Shown: piece after piece, positions 1 to 8,742 of the stretch | Numbering within the stretch: the stretch's first letter is position 1 | How the letters are laid out: every line of letters starts with the position of its first letter | Assembly: GCF_009756665.1 (NCBI RefSeq) | Contig: NZ_CP037953.1 | Coordinates: 992,001-1,056,000 of the forward strand | Origin: Permianibacter aggregans | GTDB taxonomy: Bacteria; Pseudomonadota; Gammaproteobacteria; Enterobacterales; Permianibacteraceae | DNA: 64,000 nt | Direction: 5' to 3' | Program-made: the position numbers and the translations under genes | The notes under the pieces: model-generated | What the model saw: the letters and a program-made list of their open reading frames with translations, nothing else | What the model was told of the DNA's origin: nothing | The model's database searches: none

Positions 1-24
1 ATTTCTGATCGTAACGACAGCAAC

Positions 25-53
25 AAAAAAGGCGACCGATGGTCGCCTTTTTT
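25..53. terminator. Bidirectional intrinsic terminator
   Basis: Seven-base-pair stem GGCGACC / GGTCGCC (31-37 and 41-47) with a GAT loop, flanked by six A on the left and six T on the right, so it can end transcription in both directions. It lies just past the stop codon of the PEP-CTERM gene on the minus strand. Confidence 0.85.
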
Positions 54-68
54 GATGAGCAAGTTTGC

Positions 69-896
69 CTAGAAGCGCTTGCGGCGCAGGAACAATCCAA
101 GCAGACCAAATCCCAGCAGTGCGATATAAGCCGGCTCTGCAACATAGGTGATTTGCGCCTGGGTAATCAGACGGCTGAAGCCGGCTGCATACGGTTCACC
201 TGGCTGGCATCCAGCAATACCATCGGCACTGCAAGCTTCAGTCGTGTAAATGGTGAAGGTACCATCACCATTGTCAACAATGGTGGTGCCCGGACCAGCA
301 AAGAACTGGAATGACAGTGTATACATACCACCGTCACCGGCGACCATGAAGTTGAACGAACCCGACAGACCACCGGTCGTGAAAATGTCATCACAATAGG
401 TGCCATTTGGATTCGGGGTTGGGCAATCCTGGGTGTTGAAGGTTTCGAAGAACGAAACGCCATTCGGCGTGCCGAAATCCGGAAGAACACCGAGCGGATC
501 CAGAATCTGGAACAGACCCAGAATATTGACGAAGCCGAGGCTGCCGCCCGCGGCGGTGATCACATGGTTATAGTGATCAAAATAGTTGATGTCTTCCCAG
601 CCGCCGTTGGTGGTCAATGTGCCAAGAATATTGGTGATTTCCAGATAGCTTTGTGCATCTTCCGGATTCGATTCCGTACCCCAGCTCAGGGTGTTGTAGG
701 TACCGTTACCATTCAAGTCAGAAAACGCCAAGCTGCAAGAATTGCTGCCAGCCACATCGCCGTCGCAGCTCCAAGCGCCATCGTCTTCAAAGCCTGTTGT
801 GGTCTGAAAATCCCATTCAGTAACCAGTGGGTCCGCGAGGGCAATGCCGGATCCGGCAAACATCAATCCCGCGACCATTAATTGTTTGAGTCGCAT
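69..896 (-). CDS. PEP-CTERM sorting-domain protein
   Basis: A 275-residue exported protein. It begins with a signal peptide (MRLKQLMVAGLMFAGSGIALA) and ends with a PEP-CTERM-type tail: an Ala-Glu-Pro-Ala motif, a hydrophobic segment (YIALLGFGLLGLFL) and a basic end RRKRF. In known systems this tail is recognised by an exosortase/EpsH-type enzyme that cleaves the protein and delivers it to the surface or exopolysaccharide matrix. The body is rich in Gly, Asn, Asp and Thr with several Cys, typical of extracellular proteins, and resembles no enzyme I recognise. The ATG at 896 is chosen because GGAAGGAG lies a few bases upstream; an in-frame start 21 bases earlier would precede the signal peptide. 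The gene appears to be a single unit and no exosortase is in the window. Confidence 0.85.
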   Translation of the reverse strand: MRLKQLMVAGLMFAGSGIALADPLVTEWDFQTTTGFEDDGAWSCDGDVAGSNSCSLAFSDLNGNGTYNTLSWGTESNPEDAQSYLEITNILGTLTTNGGWEDINYFDHYNHVITAAGGSLGFVNILGLFQILDPLGVLPDFGTPNGVSFFETFNTQDCPTPNPNGTYCDDIFTTGGLSGSFNFMVAGDGGMYTLSFQFFAGPGTTIVDNGDGTFTIYTTEACSADGIAGCQPGEPYAAGFSRLITQAQITYVAEPAYIALLGFGLLGLFLRRKRF

Positions 897-1187
897 ATTC
901 CACTCCTTCCGTGTCATTTAGGTGGTTCAATTCGGCACATGCCTGCTTATTGCATTGCACAGCATGTGCCAAATCATAAAACCCGCTGCATTTCAAACAC
1001 TTAGCGGAATCGCCAAAACCTTGAGCCGGCGAAACTGTAAATGATATTGACGCCAATAACGCTTGTGGACATAAAAAATCAATTTTTTATTTCTTTTGTT
1101 TTAGTAATTAGGTGCAAGCAAAACGTTTTCGCCATAGGTATTGCGCTTGTCTTCTTGTCGCCATACTAATTTGCCAACCGCATCACA
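897..1187. other. Intergenic region, presumed promoter of the PEP-CTERM gene
   Basis: About 290 bases without a convincing gene between the divergent-side start of the PEP-CTERM gene and the end of the DUF456 gene. It holds an AT-rich stretch near 1070-1105 that could contain a promoter for the PEP-CTERM gene. Only short reading frames without ribosome binding sites are present. Confidence 0.4.
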
Positions 1188-1221
1188 TTTATCGCTGGCG
1201 GATTTTCCCGTCAGCGATAAA
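1188..1221 (-). other. Hairpin spanning the DUF456 stop codon
   Basis: Two 14-base arms (1188-1201 and 1208-1221) pair with a single G-U position around the six-base loop ATTTTC. The stop codon of the DUF456 gene (1211-1213) is inside the right arm. No run of U follows on either strand, so it is not a standard intrinsic terminator. It may stabilise the 3' end of the mRNA. Confidence 0.5.
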
Positions 1222-1693
1222 GCGCGAACGCAAATATGCCAAGCATCGCAAATGAAATGGCAATTTTTGCTGCCAAACCGAGCATGACGCCAACCCACGC
1301 GGCGAAGCCAACTTCCGTTGCACGGCGATGATCGCGATGCCCCATCAACTCACCGAGCACGGCGCCGATAAAGGGAAAGATCAACAATCCCCAAAGCCCC
1401 ATGACTACACCGACCAGCGATCCGATCGTTGCGCCGATAACCGCTGCGCGCGAAGCTTTCACCCGCCTGACGCCCAGCGCCGCCGCAACATAATCGACCA
1501 AAAATGATAATGCCGTGAGCACGCCGAGCACGATCAATGTGCCAGTGCCAACATGCTGATAATTCTCCAACCACGCGGCCAGCCACATACCGGCAAACAA
1601 AAATGTCGTGTTCGGTAAAATCGGAAAAATCATGCCGGCGACGCCAATCAAAATCAGCACCGCGACCAGCGACCACCACAAGATCAATTCCAT
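1211..1693 (-). CDS. DUF456 family membrane protein
   Basis: A 160-residue, almost entirely hydrophobic protein with about five membrane segments. The first is WWSLVAVLILIGVAGMIFPILP; the middle part has the Gly-rich repeats ALGVRRVKASRAAVIGA and GLLIFPFIGAVLGELMG typical of DUF456, where two glycine-rich halves resemble each other. The function of the family is unknown. It lies 41 bases downstream of selO on the same strand, so it may be co-transcribed with it, although I know of no functional link. The ATG at 1693 has AGG about ten bases upstream. Confidence 0.8.
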   Translation of the reverse strand: MELILWWSLVAVLILIGVAGMIFPILPNTTFLFAGMWLAAWLENYQHVGTGTLIVLGVLTALSFLVDYVAAALGVRRVKASRAAVIGATIGSLVGVVMGLWGLLIFPFIGAVLGELMGHRDHRRATEVGFAAWVGVMLGLAAKIAISFAMLGIFAFALYR

Positions 1694-1734
1694 GCGTACA
1701 ACCTGTTTGAATTGTTAATGACTTCGTAAGCGCC

Positions 1735-3204
1735 TCATGAAGAGCAGGAAATATCCAGATGCCGGCCCCAATCCGGAGGCAGATCGGCATAGTGTTCATT
1801 CTCGGCTTGCTCGTCAAACGGATGACGTAACAATTGGTAAAGCCGATGAAATGGCTCGTCATCGCCCTGCTCGGCCGCGGCAATCGCCTGCTGCGCCAGG
1901 TAATTGCGCAGAATATATTTCGGGTTGACGGCCAACATCTGCTGTTGCCGTGTTTCATCACTATTCGATTCACGCTGCAAACGCTGGCGCCACAATGCCA
2001 GCCACTGCGACGCAGCATCCCGATCGGCAAACTCATCGAGAAATTTTCGATCACAATCACGTGGTGCTTGTTGCAAATGCGATAACGTCCGGAAGCTGCG
2101 CGTATAGTCAGCTGCGTTGTCGGCCATCAGTTTTTGCAACGAGGCGGAAAGCGCCCGATCATCGTCCTGTTCGGTCGACAAACCGAGTTTGCTACGCATC
2201 AGCTTCGAATAGCTGTCGATAATGCGCGGCTCAAATTTTTCCAACTCGGCGCCAAGCGCTTCCTTGCTCAATAGTGGCAGCAGACTTTCGGCGAAGCGGC
2301 ACAAATTCCAGTACGCGATGGTCGGTTGTTCATCAAATGCGTAACGGCCGTGATAGTCGCTGTGATTGCAAATAAAATGCGGCTCAAAGGCATCAAGAAA
2401 ACCGAATGGGCCGTAATCAATGGTCAAACCGAGAATCGACATGTTATCGGTGTTCATGACCCCGTGCGCAAAGCCAAACGCTTGCCATTGCGCGATCAAG
2501 TCGGCAGTGCGTTTGACGACATCGGCAAACAGGAGAATACCGGCATCCGGCTCATCCAGATAATCAGCAAAATGTTCGCGGACCGTAAAGTCCAACAGCG
2601 TTTTCAGCGCGTCGTGTTGGCCGGTATGAGCAAAGAATTGGAAATTACCGAAACGCAGAAACGTCGGAGACACGCGCACCATCGTCGCACCAGTTTCCGG
2701 CTTTTCCCGATACACCGGCTCTTGCGAGCGCAACAGGCACAGCGCGCGCGTGGTCGGAATGCCGAGATGATGCATTGCCTCGGAACAAAGGTATTCACGA
2801 ATCGTGGAACGCAGCACGGCGCGACCATCGCCCATCCGGGAAAACGGCGTTTTGCCGCCGCCTTTCAGTTGCCATTGTTGCCGTTGACCTTTTTTATCCA
2901 GCACTTCGGCATACAGCAGCGCCCGGCCATCGCCAAGCTGCGGCACGTACACGCCGAACTGATGACCGCTGTAGACGGCTGCGCGCGGCGGGTATTCGTC
3001 AAACGCCTCGCGGCCGGAAAACAGCGCGGTAACCGCTTCGCGCACGGCCTCACTGTCGGCGATGCCAAACTCGGCCAACAGCTCGGTGTTCAAGGCCAGT
3101 AACGACGCCTCGTGCAAGGGCTCCGGCAGCACCGGCACGGAAAACGGCTCACCGAGCCTTGCAAAGCTCGGACTGATTTGCAGGTTTTGCCACACTTCAG
3201 ACAT
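1735..3204 (-). CDS. selO: Protein adenylyltransferase SelO
   Basis: SelO (YdiU) is a pseudokinase-fold enzyme that transfers AMP from ATP to protein Ser, Thr or Tyr residues. The 489-residue protein matches family length. Visible motifs are the nucleotide-binding region QLKGGGKTPFSRMGDGRAVL with its conserved Lys and Arg, the IREYLCSEAMHHLGIPTTRAL helix, and the metal/catalytic segment GVMNTDNMSILGLTIDYGPF. It ends in Cys-Ser-Ser, the position where animal SelO carries selenocysteine. The ATG at 3204 is chosen because AGGTG lies six bases upstream; an in-frame GTG at 3213 is the alternative. The UPF0149 gene is divergent and DUF456 is downstream on the same strand. Confidence 0.93.
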   Translation of the reverse strand: MSEVWQNLQISPSFARLGEPFSVPVLPEPLHEASLLALNTELLAEFGIADSEAVREAVTALFSGREAFDEYPPRAAVYSGHQFGVYVPQLGDGRALLYAEVLDKKGQRQQWQLKGGGKTPFSRMGDGRAVLRSTIREYLCSEAMHHLGIPTTRALCLLRSQEPVYREKPETGATMVRVSPTFLRFGNFQFFAHTGQHDALKTLLDFTVREHFADYLDEPDAGILLFADVVKRTADLIAQWQAFGFAHGVMNTDNMSILGLTIDYGPFGFLDAFEPHFICNHSDYHGRYAFDEQPTIAYWNLCRFAESLLPLLSKEALGAELEKFEPRIIDSYSKLMRSKLGLSTEQDDDRALSASLQKLMADNAADYTRSFRTLSHLQQAPRDCDRKFLDEFADRDAASQWLALWRQRLQRESNSDETRQQQMLAVNPKYILRNYLAQQAIAAAEQGDDEPFHRLYQLLRHPFDEQAENEHYADLPPDWGRHLDISCSS

Positions 3205-3374
3205 GAATTTCACCTATGTTTACCTGGGCCATTGCCAACAAACAGCAGCTATGGCCAGCCGTGCCCCGTGTACAATAACCGCTACTGTCAGCCCTGCCAT
3301 TATCATCGGGCGTTGATGCCAAAGGCTTGCGGTTACTGAAAAAGCCTGGCGTGTTGCCTACAAGGAGTCTTCCG

Positions 3375-3926
3375 ATGCCGATGCCCTCATCCCAGGCATT
3401 GCAGCAACTGCAAATGTTTCTGGTTTCCGACGCGGTCAGCGAAGACTGTTTCGACTATGTGCAGACACACGGATTTCTGACCGGCTTGGCGGTCGGTCCG
3501 AATCTGCCGGCAGAAGCGGTCTGGATGCCGGAGATTTTCGCCGTTACGCCGCAGTACGACGATATCGAACACCAAAAATCCATTGAATCGATTTTGCGCG
3601 CGCTGCTCGACGGTATTCAACGTGAGCTGTACGCCGGCGCGCCGATTCGCCTGCCATGCCCATTGACGCTTGGTGACGATCACGATGCCGCCCCGCTGCG
3701 TGGCTGGGCGCTCGGCTTCATGGATGCGGTCAGTATCGATGAAGAAAACTGGTTTGCACCGGACGAAGACGAAGTCGGCGAGTTGATTCTGCCGATTGCC
3801 ATCGCTGCCGGCATTTTTGATGACGATCACCTGAACCAGATTTACGATGACCCGCATCGCTTGCGCAACGTGCTGATGCAAATCCCGGATTCAATTTCGG
3901 AACTGTATCTGCTGTATCGAGAGTAA
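3375..3926 (+). CDS. UPF0149 (YecA/YgfB) family protein
   Basis: A 183-residue acidic cytoplasmic protein of the UPF0149 family. Characteristic features are the N-terminal helix region with THGFLTGLAVGP, the middle segment LRGWALGFMDAV and the acidic stretch FAPDEDEVGELILPIAIAAG. The molecular role of the family is not well established; E. coli YgfB has been linked to regulation and YecA to metal binding. This member lacks the C-terminal SEC-C type zinc motif of YecA, so it is closer to YgfB. The start at 3375 is set by AAGGAG at 3362-3367, seven bases upstream. A reading frame extension to 3327 has no such signal. Confidence 0.85.
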   Translation: MPMPSSQALQQLQMFLVSDAVSEDCFDYVQTHGFLTGLAVGPNLPAEAVWMPEIFAVTPQYDDIEHQKSIESILRALLDGIQRELYAGAPIRLPCPLTLGDDHDAAPLRGWALGFMDAVSIDEENWFAPDEDEVGELILPIAIAAGIFDDDHLNQIYDDPHRLRNVLMQIPDSISELYLLYRE

Positions 3927-3948
3927 GCGCTATTGAGCATAGCAAATC

Positions 3949-3972
3949 GCGGGCTGAGCACCGCCAGCCCGC
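3949..3972. terminator. Hairpin between convergent genes
   Basis: A perfect eight-base-pair stem GCGGGCTG / CAGCCCGC (3949-3956 and 3965-3972) with an eight-base loop sits between the stops of the UPF0149 gene and the metallo-hydrolase gene. The following T tract is poor on both strands, so termination efficiency is uncertain. Confidence 0.5.
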
Positions 3973-3980
3973 TTCTGCCA

Positions 3981-4868
3981 TCACATCGTCATTGCTTTGG
4001 ACAACCAGACCAACTGAATCATCTGATCGGTCTTGATAAAGCCCTTCTCCCAGCGCGAGGTTAAATCCGCCAGCGGCTTTTCCGCGAGAAATTGCTCGAC
4101 GCTCTTGCCGGCCTGTTTGGCTGCATTGATACGCTTACGCACATCGACCAACATATCGCGATACTCGGTCAGCTCTTTGGCATCGCTGAGCGCGCCATGG
4201 CCCGGAATGACTTTCGTTTGCTCATTGCTTTGTTTCAGCACGCTATCGACTGCGGCAATCAGGCCATCAATGCTGCCGCCACTGTCGACATCGATATACG
4301 GAAACTGGTTGGCGAAATAGATATCGCCCATGTGCACGACATTGGCGTTGCGAAAGAACACAATCGCATCGCCATCGGTATGCGCATGCGGATAATGCTG
4401 GACATTCATCGTCTCGCCATTGACATGAAAACTGATGTCATTGCCAAAGGTCACGACCGGTAGGGCGCCGGGTGGCGAGGCTTTGGTTTCGCGATTGAAA
4501 AACGCCCGGAATTGGTCGGTGCTCATCCGTTGCCGAACATTATTGTGCGCGACGATCACGGCACCGGCTTTGCCAAAGTTTTCGTTACCGCCGGTATGGT
4601 CGCCATGCCAATGGGTATTCAGCACAAATCGAATCGGACCGCTGTGAATGCCTTTGACGGCTTCGCGAATTTTCTCCGTCAGGGGGGCGAATTGATCATC
4701 GACCAGAATGATGCCGTCATCACCACTGAGCACGCCGATATTGCCACCACGACCGACCAGCATATGCACCTTGCCGGCAACGGCGCTTGTTTCAATATTG
4801 ACTTCTTCCGCTGCCTGCACGGACAACGCCGTCAGCAAACCACATAGCCATATGTAGAGTGTTTTCAT
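3981..4868 (-). CDS. Periplasmic metallo-beta-lactamase-fold hydrolase
   Basis: A 295-residue secreted MBL-fold protein. An N-terminal signal peptide (MKTLYIWLCGLLTALSVQA) is followed by the metal-binding motif THWHGDHTGG (H-x-H-x-D-H) and further candidate ligands in PHAHTDGDA, HMGDIYF and IPGHG. The arrangement is that of a binuclear zinc hydrolase. Subclass-B3-like lactamases, quinoprotein-relay SoxH-type proteins and lactonases share it, so the substrate cannot be assigned. The start at 4868 has AAAGGAG upstream. It overlaps the stop of the glycosylase gene by four bases (ATGA), which suggests translational coupling. Nothing about the fold links it to DNA repair. Confidence 0.85.
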   Translation of the reverse strand: MKTLYIWLCGLLTALSVQAAEEVNIETSAVAGKVHMLVGRGGNIGVLSGDDGIILVDDQFAPLTEKIREAVKGIHSGPIRFVLNTHWHGDHTGGNENFGKAGAVIVAHNNVRQRMSTDQFRAFFNRETKASPPGALPVVTFGNDISFHVNGETMNVQHYPHAHTDGDAIVFFRNANVVHMGDIYFANQFPYIDVDSGGSIDGLIAAVDSVLKQSNEQTKVIPGHGALSDAKELTEYRDMLVDVRKRINAAKQAGKSVEQFLAEKPLADLTSRWEKGFIKTDQMIQLVWLSKAMTM

Positions 4869-5536
4869 TGTGACTCCTTTGCGCTCGCTCGCGCGCGCGA
4901 TTGCTTTTCTTCCCAGGCCCGCCACAAATACCAGCTGGCCACGGAACGATAGGGCCGCCAGGATTCAGCGGCGCCCAAAATCACCCGATCACTGGGCGCG
5001 TGATCCAACTCATAAATCGTTTCGACGCCACGTCGTAAACCCAAATCACCGAGGCTCATGATATCGGGATGGCCGAACGCGAAAATCATCAGCATTTCTG
5101 CGGTCCAGACGCCAATACCGGAAAACGCCGTCAGCGCCTTGATCAATTGCTCATCCGGCAATTGTCGCAGCTGTGCGAAATTCACCTGCTTGCGTTGCGC
5201 CGCATCGGCGATGCCTTTGATGTAGCGCACCTTGGCGCCGGAAAGACCACAGCCGCGCAAAGTTTCATCAGAGGCATCAAGCAGTTTTTTCGGCACAAAG
5301 CGCTCACCGCGTCCGGCCACCTGCAAACACCGCTTGGCAATGGTGTCCGCGGCCTTTACTGATAGCTGCTGAGAAATCACTGAATTGACCAGCGCCGAAA
5401 ACGGTTCGTTGGTCCACGGTGTCATACGGCAAGGACCGAAGCGTTCGATCACAGCGGCCATTACCCGATCGCGACCGGCGATATGGCGCACCGCGCGCTG
5501 CAGAACGGCTTCGTCAGTGATAAGCTCGGGTTTCAT
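4865..5536 (-). CDS. DNA-3-methyladenine glycosylase II-type (AlkA/HhH-GPD)
   Basis: A 223-residue base-excision repair glycosylase of the HhH-GPD superfamily that would remove alkylated purines from DNA. The helix-hairpin-helix is visible as LTAFSGIGVWTAEML. About 25 residues later the catalytic aspartate sits in MSLGDLGLRRG, matching the position of Asp238 in E. coli AlkA. An upstream ISQQLS motif is typical of the family. The protein lacks the N-terminal extra domain of E. coli AlkA, like the shorter Mag-type enzymes. The ATG at 5536 is preferred over a non-ATG start 33 bases upstream. The next gene starts inside its stop codon. The M20 gene is divergent, only 32 bases away. Confidence 0.88.
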   Translation of the reverse strand: MKPELITDEAVLQRAVRHIAGRDRVMAAVIERFGPCRMTPWTNEPFSALVNSVISQQLSVKAADTIAKRCLQVAGRGERFVPKKLLDASDETLRGCGLSGAKVRYIKGIADAAQRKQVNFAQLRQLPDEQLIKALTAFSGIGVWTAEMLMIFAFGHPDIMSLGDLGLRRGVETIYELDHAPSDRVILGAAESWRPYRSVASWYLWRAWEEKQSRARASAKESQ

Positions 5537-5568
5537 CCATTCACTTCCTCGATCGGGATTTATCGACA

Positions 5569-6849
5569 ATGAAACGATTACTGGTGTTGACGCTGGTGGC
5601 CGGATTGGCGCAGGCGGCCGATGATTATCCTTACTTGTTCAAGCTCTACCAGCATTTCCATAGTACACCGGAGTTGTCGTTCCACGAGAAAGAAACCTCG
5701 AAACGCCTGGCCATGGAGCTGCAACGCGCTGGCTTCAAAGTCACGGAAAAAGTCGGCGGTTGGGGCGTGGTTGCCGTCATGCGTAACGGCGACGGCCCGA
5801 CGGTGCTGCTGCGCGCGGACATGGATGCGCTGCCGGTGACCGAAAACACCAACCTGCCCTACGCCAGCAAAATGGTCAGTACCGATCAGGACGGCAAACT
5901 GGTTGGCATCATGCACGCCTGCGGCCATGACATTCATATGACCTCATTGGTGGGTGCGGCGCGCGAATTGGCGGCGCGCAAGAACGAATGGAAAGGCACA
6001 CTGGTCTTGATCGGTCAGCCGGCCGAGGAACGCGGCGGCGGTGCCAAAGCGATGCTCGCTGATGGCTTGTATCAGCGCTTCCCGACGCCGGATTATGCCG
6101 TGGCGCTACACACCTCCGCTTCGCACGCCGCCGGCACCATTGCCTATTCGGCCGGGCCGGCGCTCGCCAGCGTCGATTCGATTGATATCAAATTCAAAGG
6201 CGTCGGCGGTCATGGCGCTTACCCGCACAAAACCAAAGATCCCATTGTTTTGGCCAGCCAGTTTGTATTGGCGGCACAAACCATCGTCAGCCGCGAATTG
6301 AATCCGCGCGAACCGGCGGTAGTGACTGTCGGCAGCTTTCAGGCTGGCGCCAAGCACAACATCATTCCAGAACAGGCGCATCTGCAATTGACGGTGCGCA
6401 GCTATTCGCCGGAAGTGCGTGAACACATTATTGATTCACTGAAACGTATTGCCGATGGATTGGCCGTCACCGCCGGTATGCCAGCAAACGCGTTACCGGA
6501 ATTTGTCGTCAAGGATGAATACACACCACCGACGATCAACGATCCGGAACTGACCGAACGGCTGATGAGCGCGATTGGCAAAGCCATCGGTGAGCAAAAT
6601 GTGCAGCGCACCGATCCAGTCATGGGCGGCGAAGATTTCTCGCGTTACAGCATGACCAAGGAAGACGTGCCGGCGGTAATTTTCTGGGTCGGTGGCGTCG
6701 CTCCGGCGAAAATCGAAGCAGCCGATCGTGGCGAGATTTCACTGCCATCGCTGCACTCACCGGAGTTTGCGCCGGTGCCGGAGCCGACGATACGCACCGG
6801 CGTCAAAGGCCTGGTCACCAGCGCGCTGGAGCTACTGGCCAAGCAATAA
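5569..6849 (+). CDS. Exported M20 family amidohydrolase
   Basis: A 426-residue metal-dependent amidohydrolase/aminoacylase of peptidase family M20 (subfamily D, as in hippurate hydrolases and N-acyl-amino-acid amidohydrolases). A signal peptide (MKRLLVLTLVAGLAQA) places it in the periplasm. Metal-site motifs are HACGHDIHMT, the Glu pair in PAEERGGGAKAML, and a C-terminal LHSPEF histidine. The central segment GVGGHGAYPHKTKDPI begins the lid/dimerisation domain. The physiological substrate is not evident. The ATG at 5569 directly precedes the signal peptide but has only a weak ribosome binding site. The gene is followed by a strong terminator and is monocistronic. Confidence 0.88.
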   Translation: MKRLLVLTLVAGLAQAADDYPYLFKLYQHFHSTPELSFHEKETSKRLAMELQRAGFKVTEKVGGWGVVAVMRNGDGPTVLLRADMDALPVTENTNLPYASKMVSTDQDGKLVGIMHACGHDIHMTSLVGAARELAARKNEWKGTLVLIGQPAEERGGGAKAMLADGLYQRFPTPDYAVALHTSASHAAGTIAYSAGPALASVDSIDIKFKGVGGHGAYPHKTKDPIVLASQFVLAAQTIVSRELNPREPAVVTVGSFQAGAKHNIIPEQAHLQLTVRSYSPEVREHIIDSLKRIADGLAVTAGMPANALPEFVVKDEYTPPTINDPELTERLMSAIGKAIGEQNVQRTDPVMGGEDFSRYSMTKEDVPAVIFWVGGVAPAKIEAADRGEISLPSLHSPEFAPVPEPTIRTGVKGLVTSALELLAKQ

Positions 6850-6865
6850 CAACGGTTGCAGCAAT

Positions 6866-6894
6866 AAAAAGCCATGACTGAGTCATGGCTTTTT
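6866..6894. terminator. Bidirectional intrinsic terminator
   Basis: Thirteen-base arms (6866-6878 and 6882-6894) built on GCCATGAC / GTCATGGC with flanking A and T runs and a three-base loop. It lies between the convergent M20 and DUF6279 genes and serves both. Confidence 0.9.
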
Positions 6895-6910
6895 TCGTTC
6901 GGCGCAACAA

Positions 6911-7760
6911 TCAAATATCGCGCGCGATCATCTCATTGAAATCCTCAATCCATTCGTCGAGTTCTGCAAGCAAATGCTGGCGCTGCTCGTCACTGGCGCT
7001 GCGGTAAATGATGCCGAGCATTTGTTTGCGCTGTTCGCCGCGCTGCTGCCACAGCGCCTGATACTCCGGCGTGCGCAGCGATTCCGGTTCGGTCAGCATG
7101 CGTGTGACGGCGGCACGGGTGGCCGCTTCGTCCTGGGGATTGGCCAGCACTTGTTCGATATAGCGATACCAGCGCTGACGTGATTCAATCACATGCGGGC
7201 GCATGTCCGGGCTTTGCTGCCACGGCCTGACGCTGCTCGTCGCTCAGGCGACCGAACCAGTCTTCGTAATTGTCGACCGAGCGTTCGTAACGCTGTTCCA
7301 GATGTTCCTCGAGGCTTTCATCGGCAAGCTCCTCGATTTCCTCATCGACTTCCTCCTGCAGCCGCTCCAGCAAGGCCTTGGCCTGCTCATCACTCAAGCG
7401 CTGGATCAGCGCGGTGCCATCGTCTATCAGGCCTGCTGAAGTCGCCCGCAGCAGCTGGCTGAGCTGCTCCATGTATTGCTCGTAGCCGGCTTCATCGATG
7501 CGCTGCTCAGCGACATCGTTGCGCAAAGCCACCAGCCAGTCACGCCAGCGCGGCAGTTCCTGCTGGTGATGCCAGCGCAGCCGCGCTTCCAAGCGCTCAT
7601 CGAGCCAGCGCTCCTGGGCGGACTCCAGTCTCAGATAAGAGTCGATTTGCCAGCCGAGAAAGAAATCGGCGCGTGGATACATGAACGTGAACGAGCAGGC
7701 GCTGAGCAGCAATACCAGTGGCAATAAGGCCATCCTGCTGGATTTTCGTACATTGAGCAT
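6911..7760 (-). pseudogene. DUF6279 lipoprotein, interrupted by a frameshift
   Basis: Two reading frames together make one DUF6279-type lipoprotein of about 280 residues. The first part starts at ATG 7760 with a lipoprotein signal (ALLPLVLLLSACS, cysteine as lipidation site), then a Glu/Arg-rich helical domain ending ...LSDEQRQAV. After about 7215 the family sequence (MRPHVIESRQRWYRYIEQVL...) continues in another frame to 6911. A single-base change in the stretch encoding VAAKPG explains the break. If real, the product is truncated at about 190 residues and loses its C-terminal helices. If it is a sequencing indel in the AAA/CCC runs there, the gene is intact. Family function is unknown. Confidence 0.75.
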
Positions 7761-7771
7761 GAGTCGTCCCG

Positions 7772-7777
7772 TATAAT
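7772..7777 (+). promoter_or_regulatory. Candidate -10 element of ttcA
   Basis: A perfect TATAAT lies 30 bases upstream of the ttcA start codon, in the 46-base gap between two divergent genes. No strong -35 hexamer is found at 17 bases spacing, so the call rests on the -10 box and position only. Confidence 0.4.
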
Positions 7778-7806
7778 CCGCCCCCTGCTGTCGAGGGCCC
7801 CTACCG

Positions 7807-8718
7807 ATGTCTGAACTGACCCGCAAAGCCAGTTACGAGTTCAATAAACTGCAAAAACGCCTGCGCCGCGAAGTCGGTCAGGCCATCGCCGATTTCAACA
7901 TGATTGAGCATGGCGACAAGGTCATGGTCTGCCTGTCTGGCGGCAAAGACTCTTATACGTTGCTCGATATCCTGTTGGCTTTGCGCGCCTCGGCGCCGGT
8001 GCATTTCGATATCGTCGCGGTCAATCTCGACCAGAAACAGCCCGGTTTTCCCGAGCATGTGCTGCCGACTTATCTGGACAGCATCGACGTGCCGTATGAA
8101 GTGATTGAAGAAGACACCTACAGCATCGTCAAGCGCGTGGTGCCGGAAGGCAAAACCACCTGCGCGCTCTGCTCGCGTTTGCGGCGCGGCATTTTGTACG
8201 GTTATGCCCAGCGTCATGGCGTGACCAAAATTGCCCTTGGTCATCATCGCGATGACATGCTGGAAACCTTTTTCTTGAATCTGTTTTACGGCGGCAAACT
8301 GAAAAGCATGCCGCCGAAACTGGTCAGCGATGACGGCAAGAATATTGTCATCCGGCCACTGGCTTACAGCCGCGAAAAAGACATTGCCCGTTACGCCGAA
8401 GCAAAAGCCTTTCCGATCATTCCCTGCAATCTTTGCGGCTCGCAGGAAAATCTGCAGCGCAAAGTCGTCAAACAGATGATGCAGGACTGGGACAAAAAAT
8501 TTCCGGGCCGTATCGAAACGATGTTCCGGGCGCTGCAAAACGTCGTGCCTTCGCATCTGGTCGATCGCGAGCTGTTTGATTTTGCCGCGTTGGTTGCCGA
8601 TGGCGTCGCCAATGAAGACGGCGATCGCGCGTTCGACAAAGAAAGCTTTCGCGACCCGGAGCCAGACCAGGACGATGTCATCCCGAGCAGCGGACGCCTG
8701 AATATCGTGCAGCTGTAA
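7807..8718 (+). CDS. ttcA: tRNA 2-thiocytidine(32) synthetase TtcA
   Basis: TtcA uses ATP and an iron-sulfur cluster to thiolate cytidine 32 of certain tRNAs in the cytoplasm. The 303-residue protein carries the PP-loop ATP pyrophosphatase motif [12 protein letters not shown] at about residues 44-55, the cysteine pair [11 protein letters not shown] at about 120 and a further [12 protein letters not shown] segment. The two cysteines of the first pair, with one of the second, bind the cluster in characterised TtcA. Length and order match the E. coli enzyme. It starts at ATG 7807 and is followed after 24 bases by a TSUP transporter on the same strand. The DUF6279 gene is divergent. Confidence 0.96.
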   Translation: MSELTRKASYEFNKLQKRLRREVGQAIADFNMIEHGDKVMVCLSGGKDSYTLLDILLALRASAPVHFDIVAVNLDQKQPGFPEHVLPTYLDSIDVPYEVIEEDTYSIVKRVVPEGKTTCALCSRLRRGILYGYAQRHGVTKIALGHHRDDMLETFFLNLFYGGKLKSMPPKLVSDDGKNIVIRPLAYSREKDIARYAEAKAFPIIPCNLCGSQENLQRKVVKQMMQDWDKKFPGRIETMFRALQNVVPSHLVDRELFDFAALVADGVANEDGDRAFDKESFRDPEPDQDDVIPSSGRLNIVQL

Positions 8719-8742
8719 TTCCCTAACGAGAAAAATCCCATC

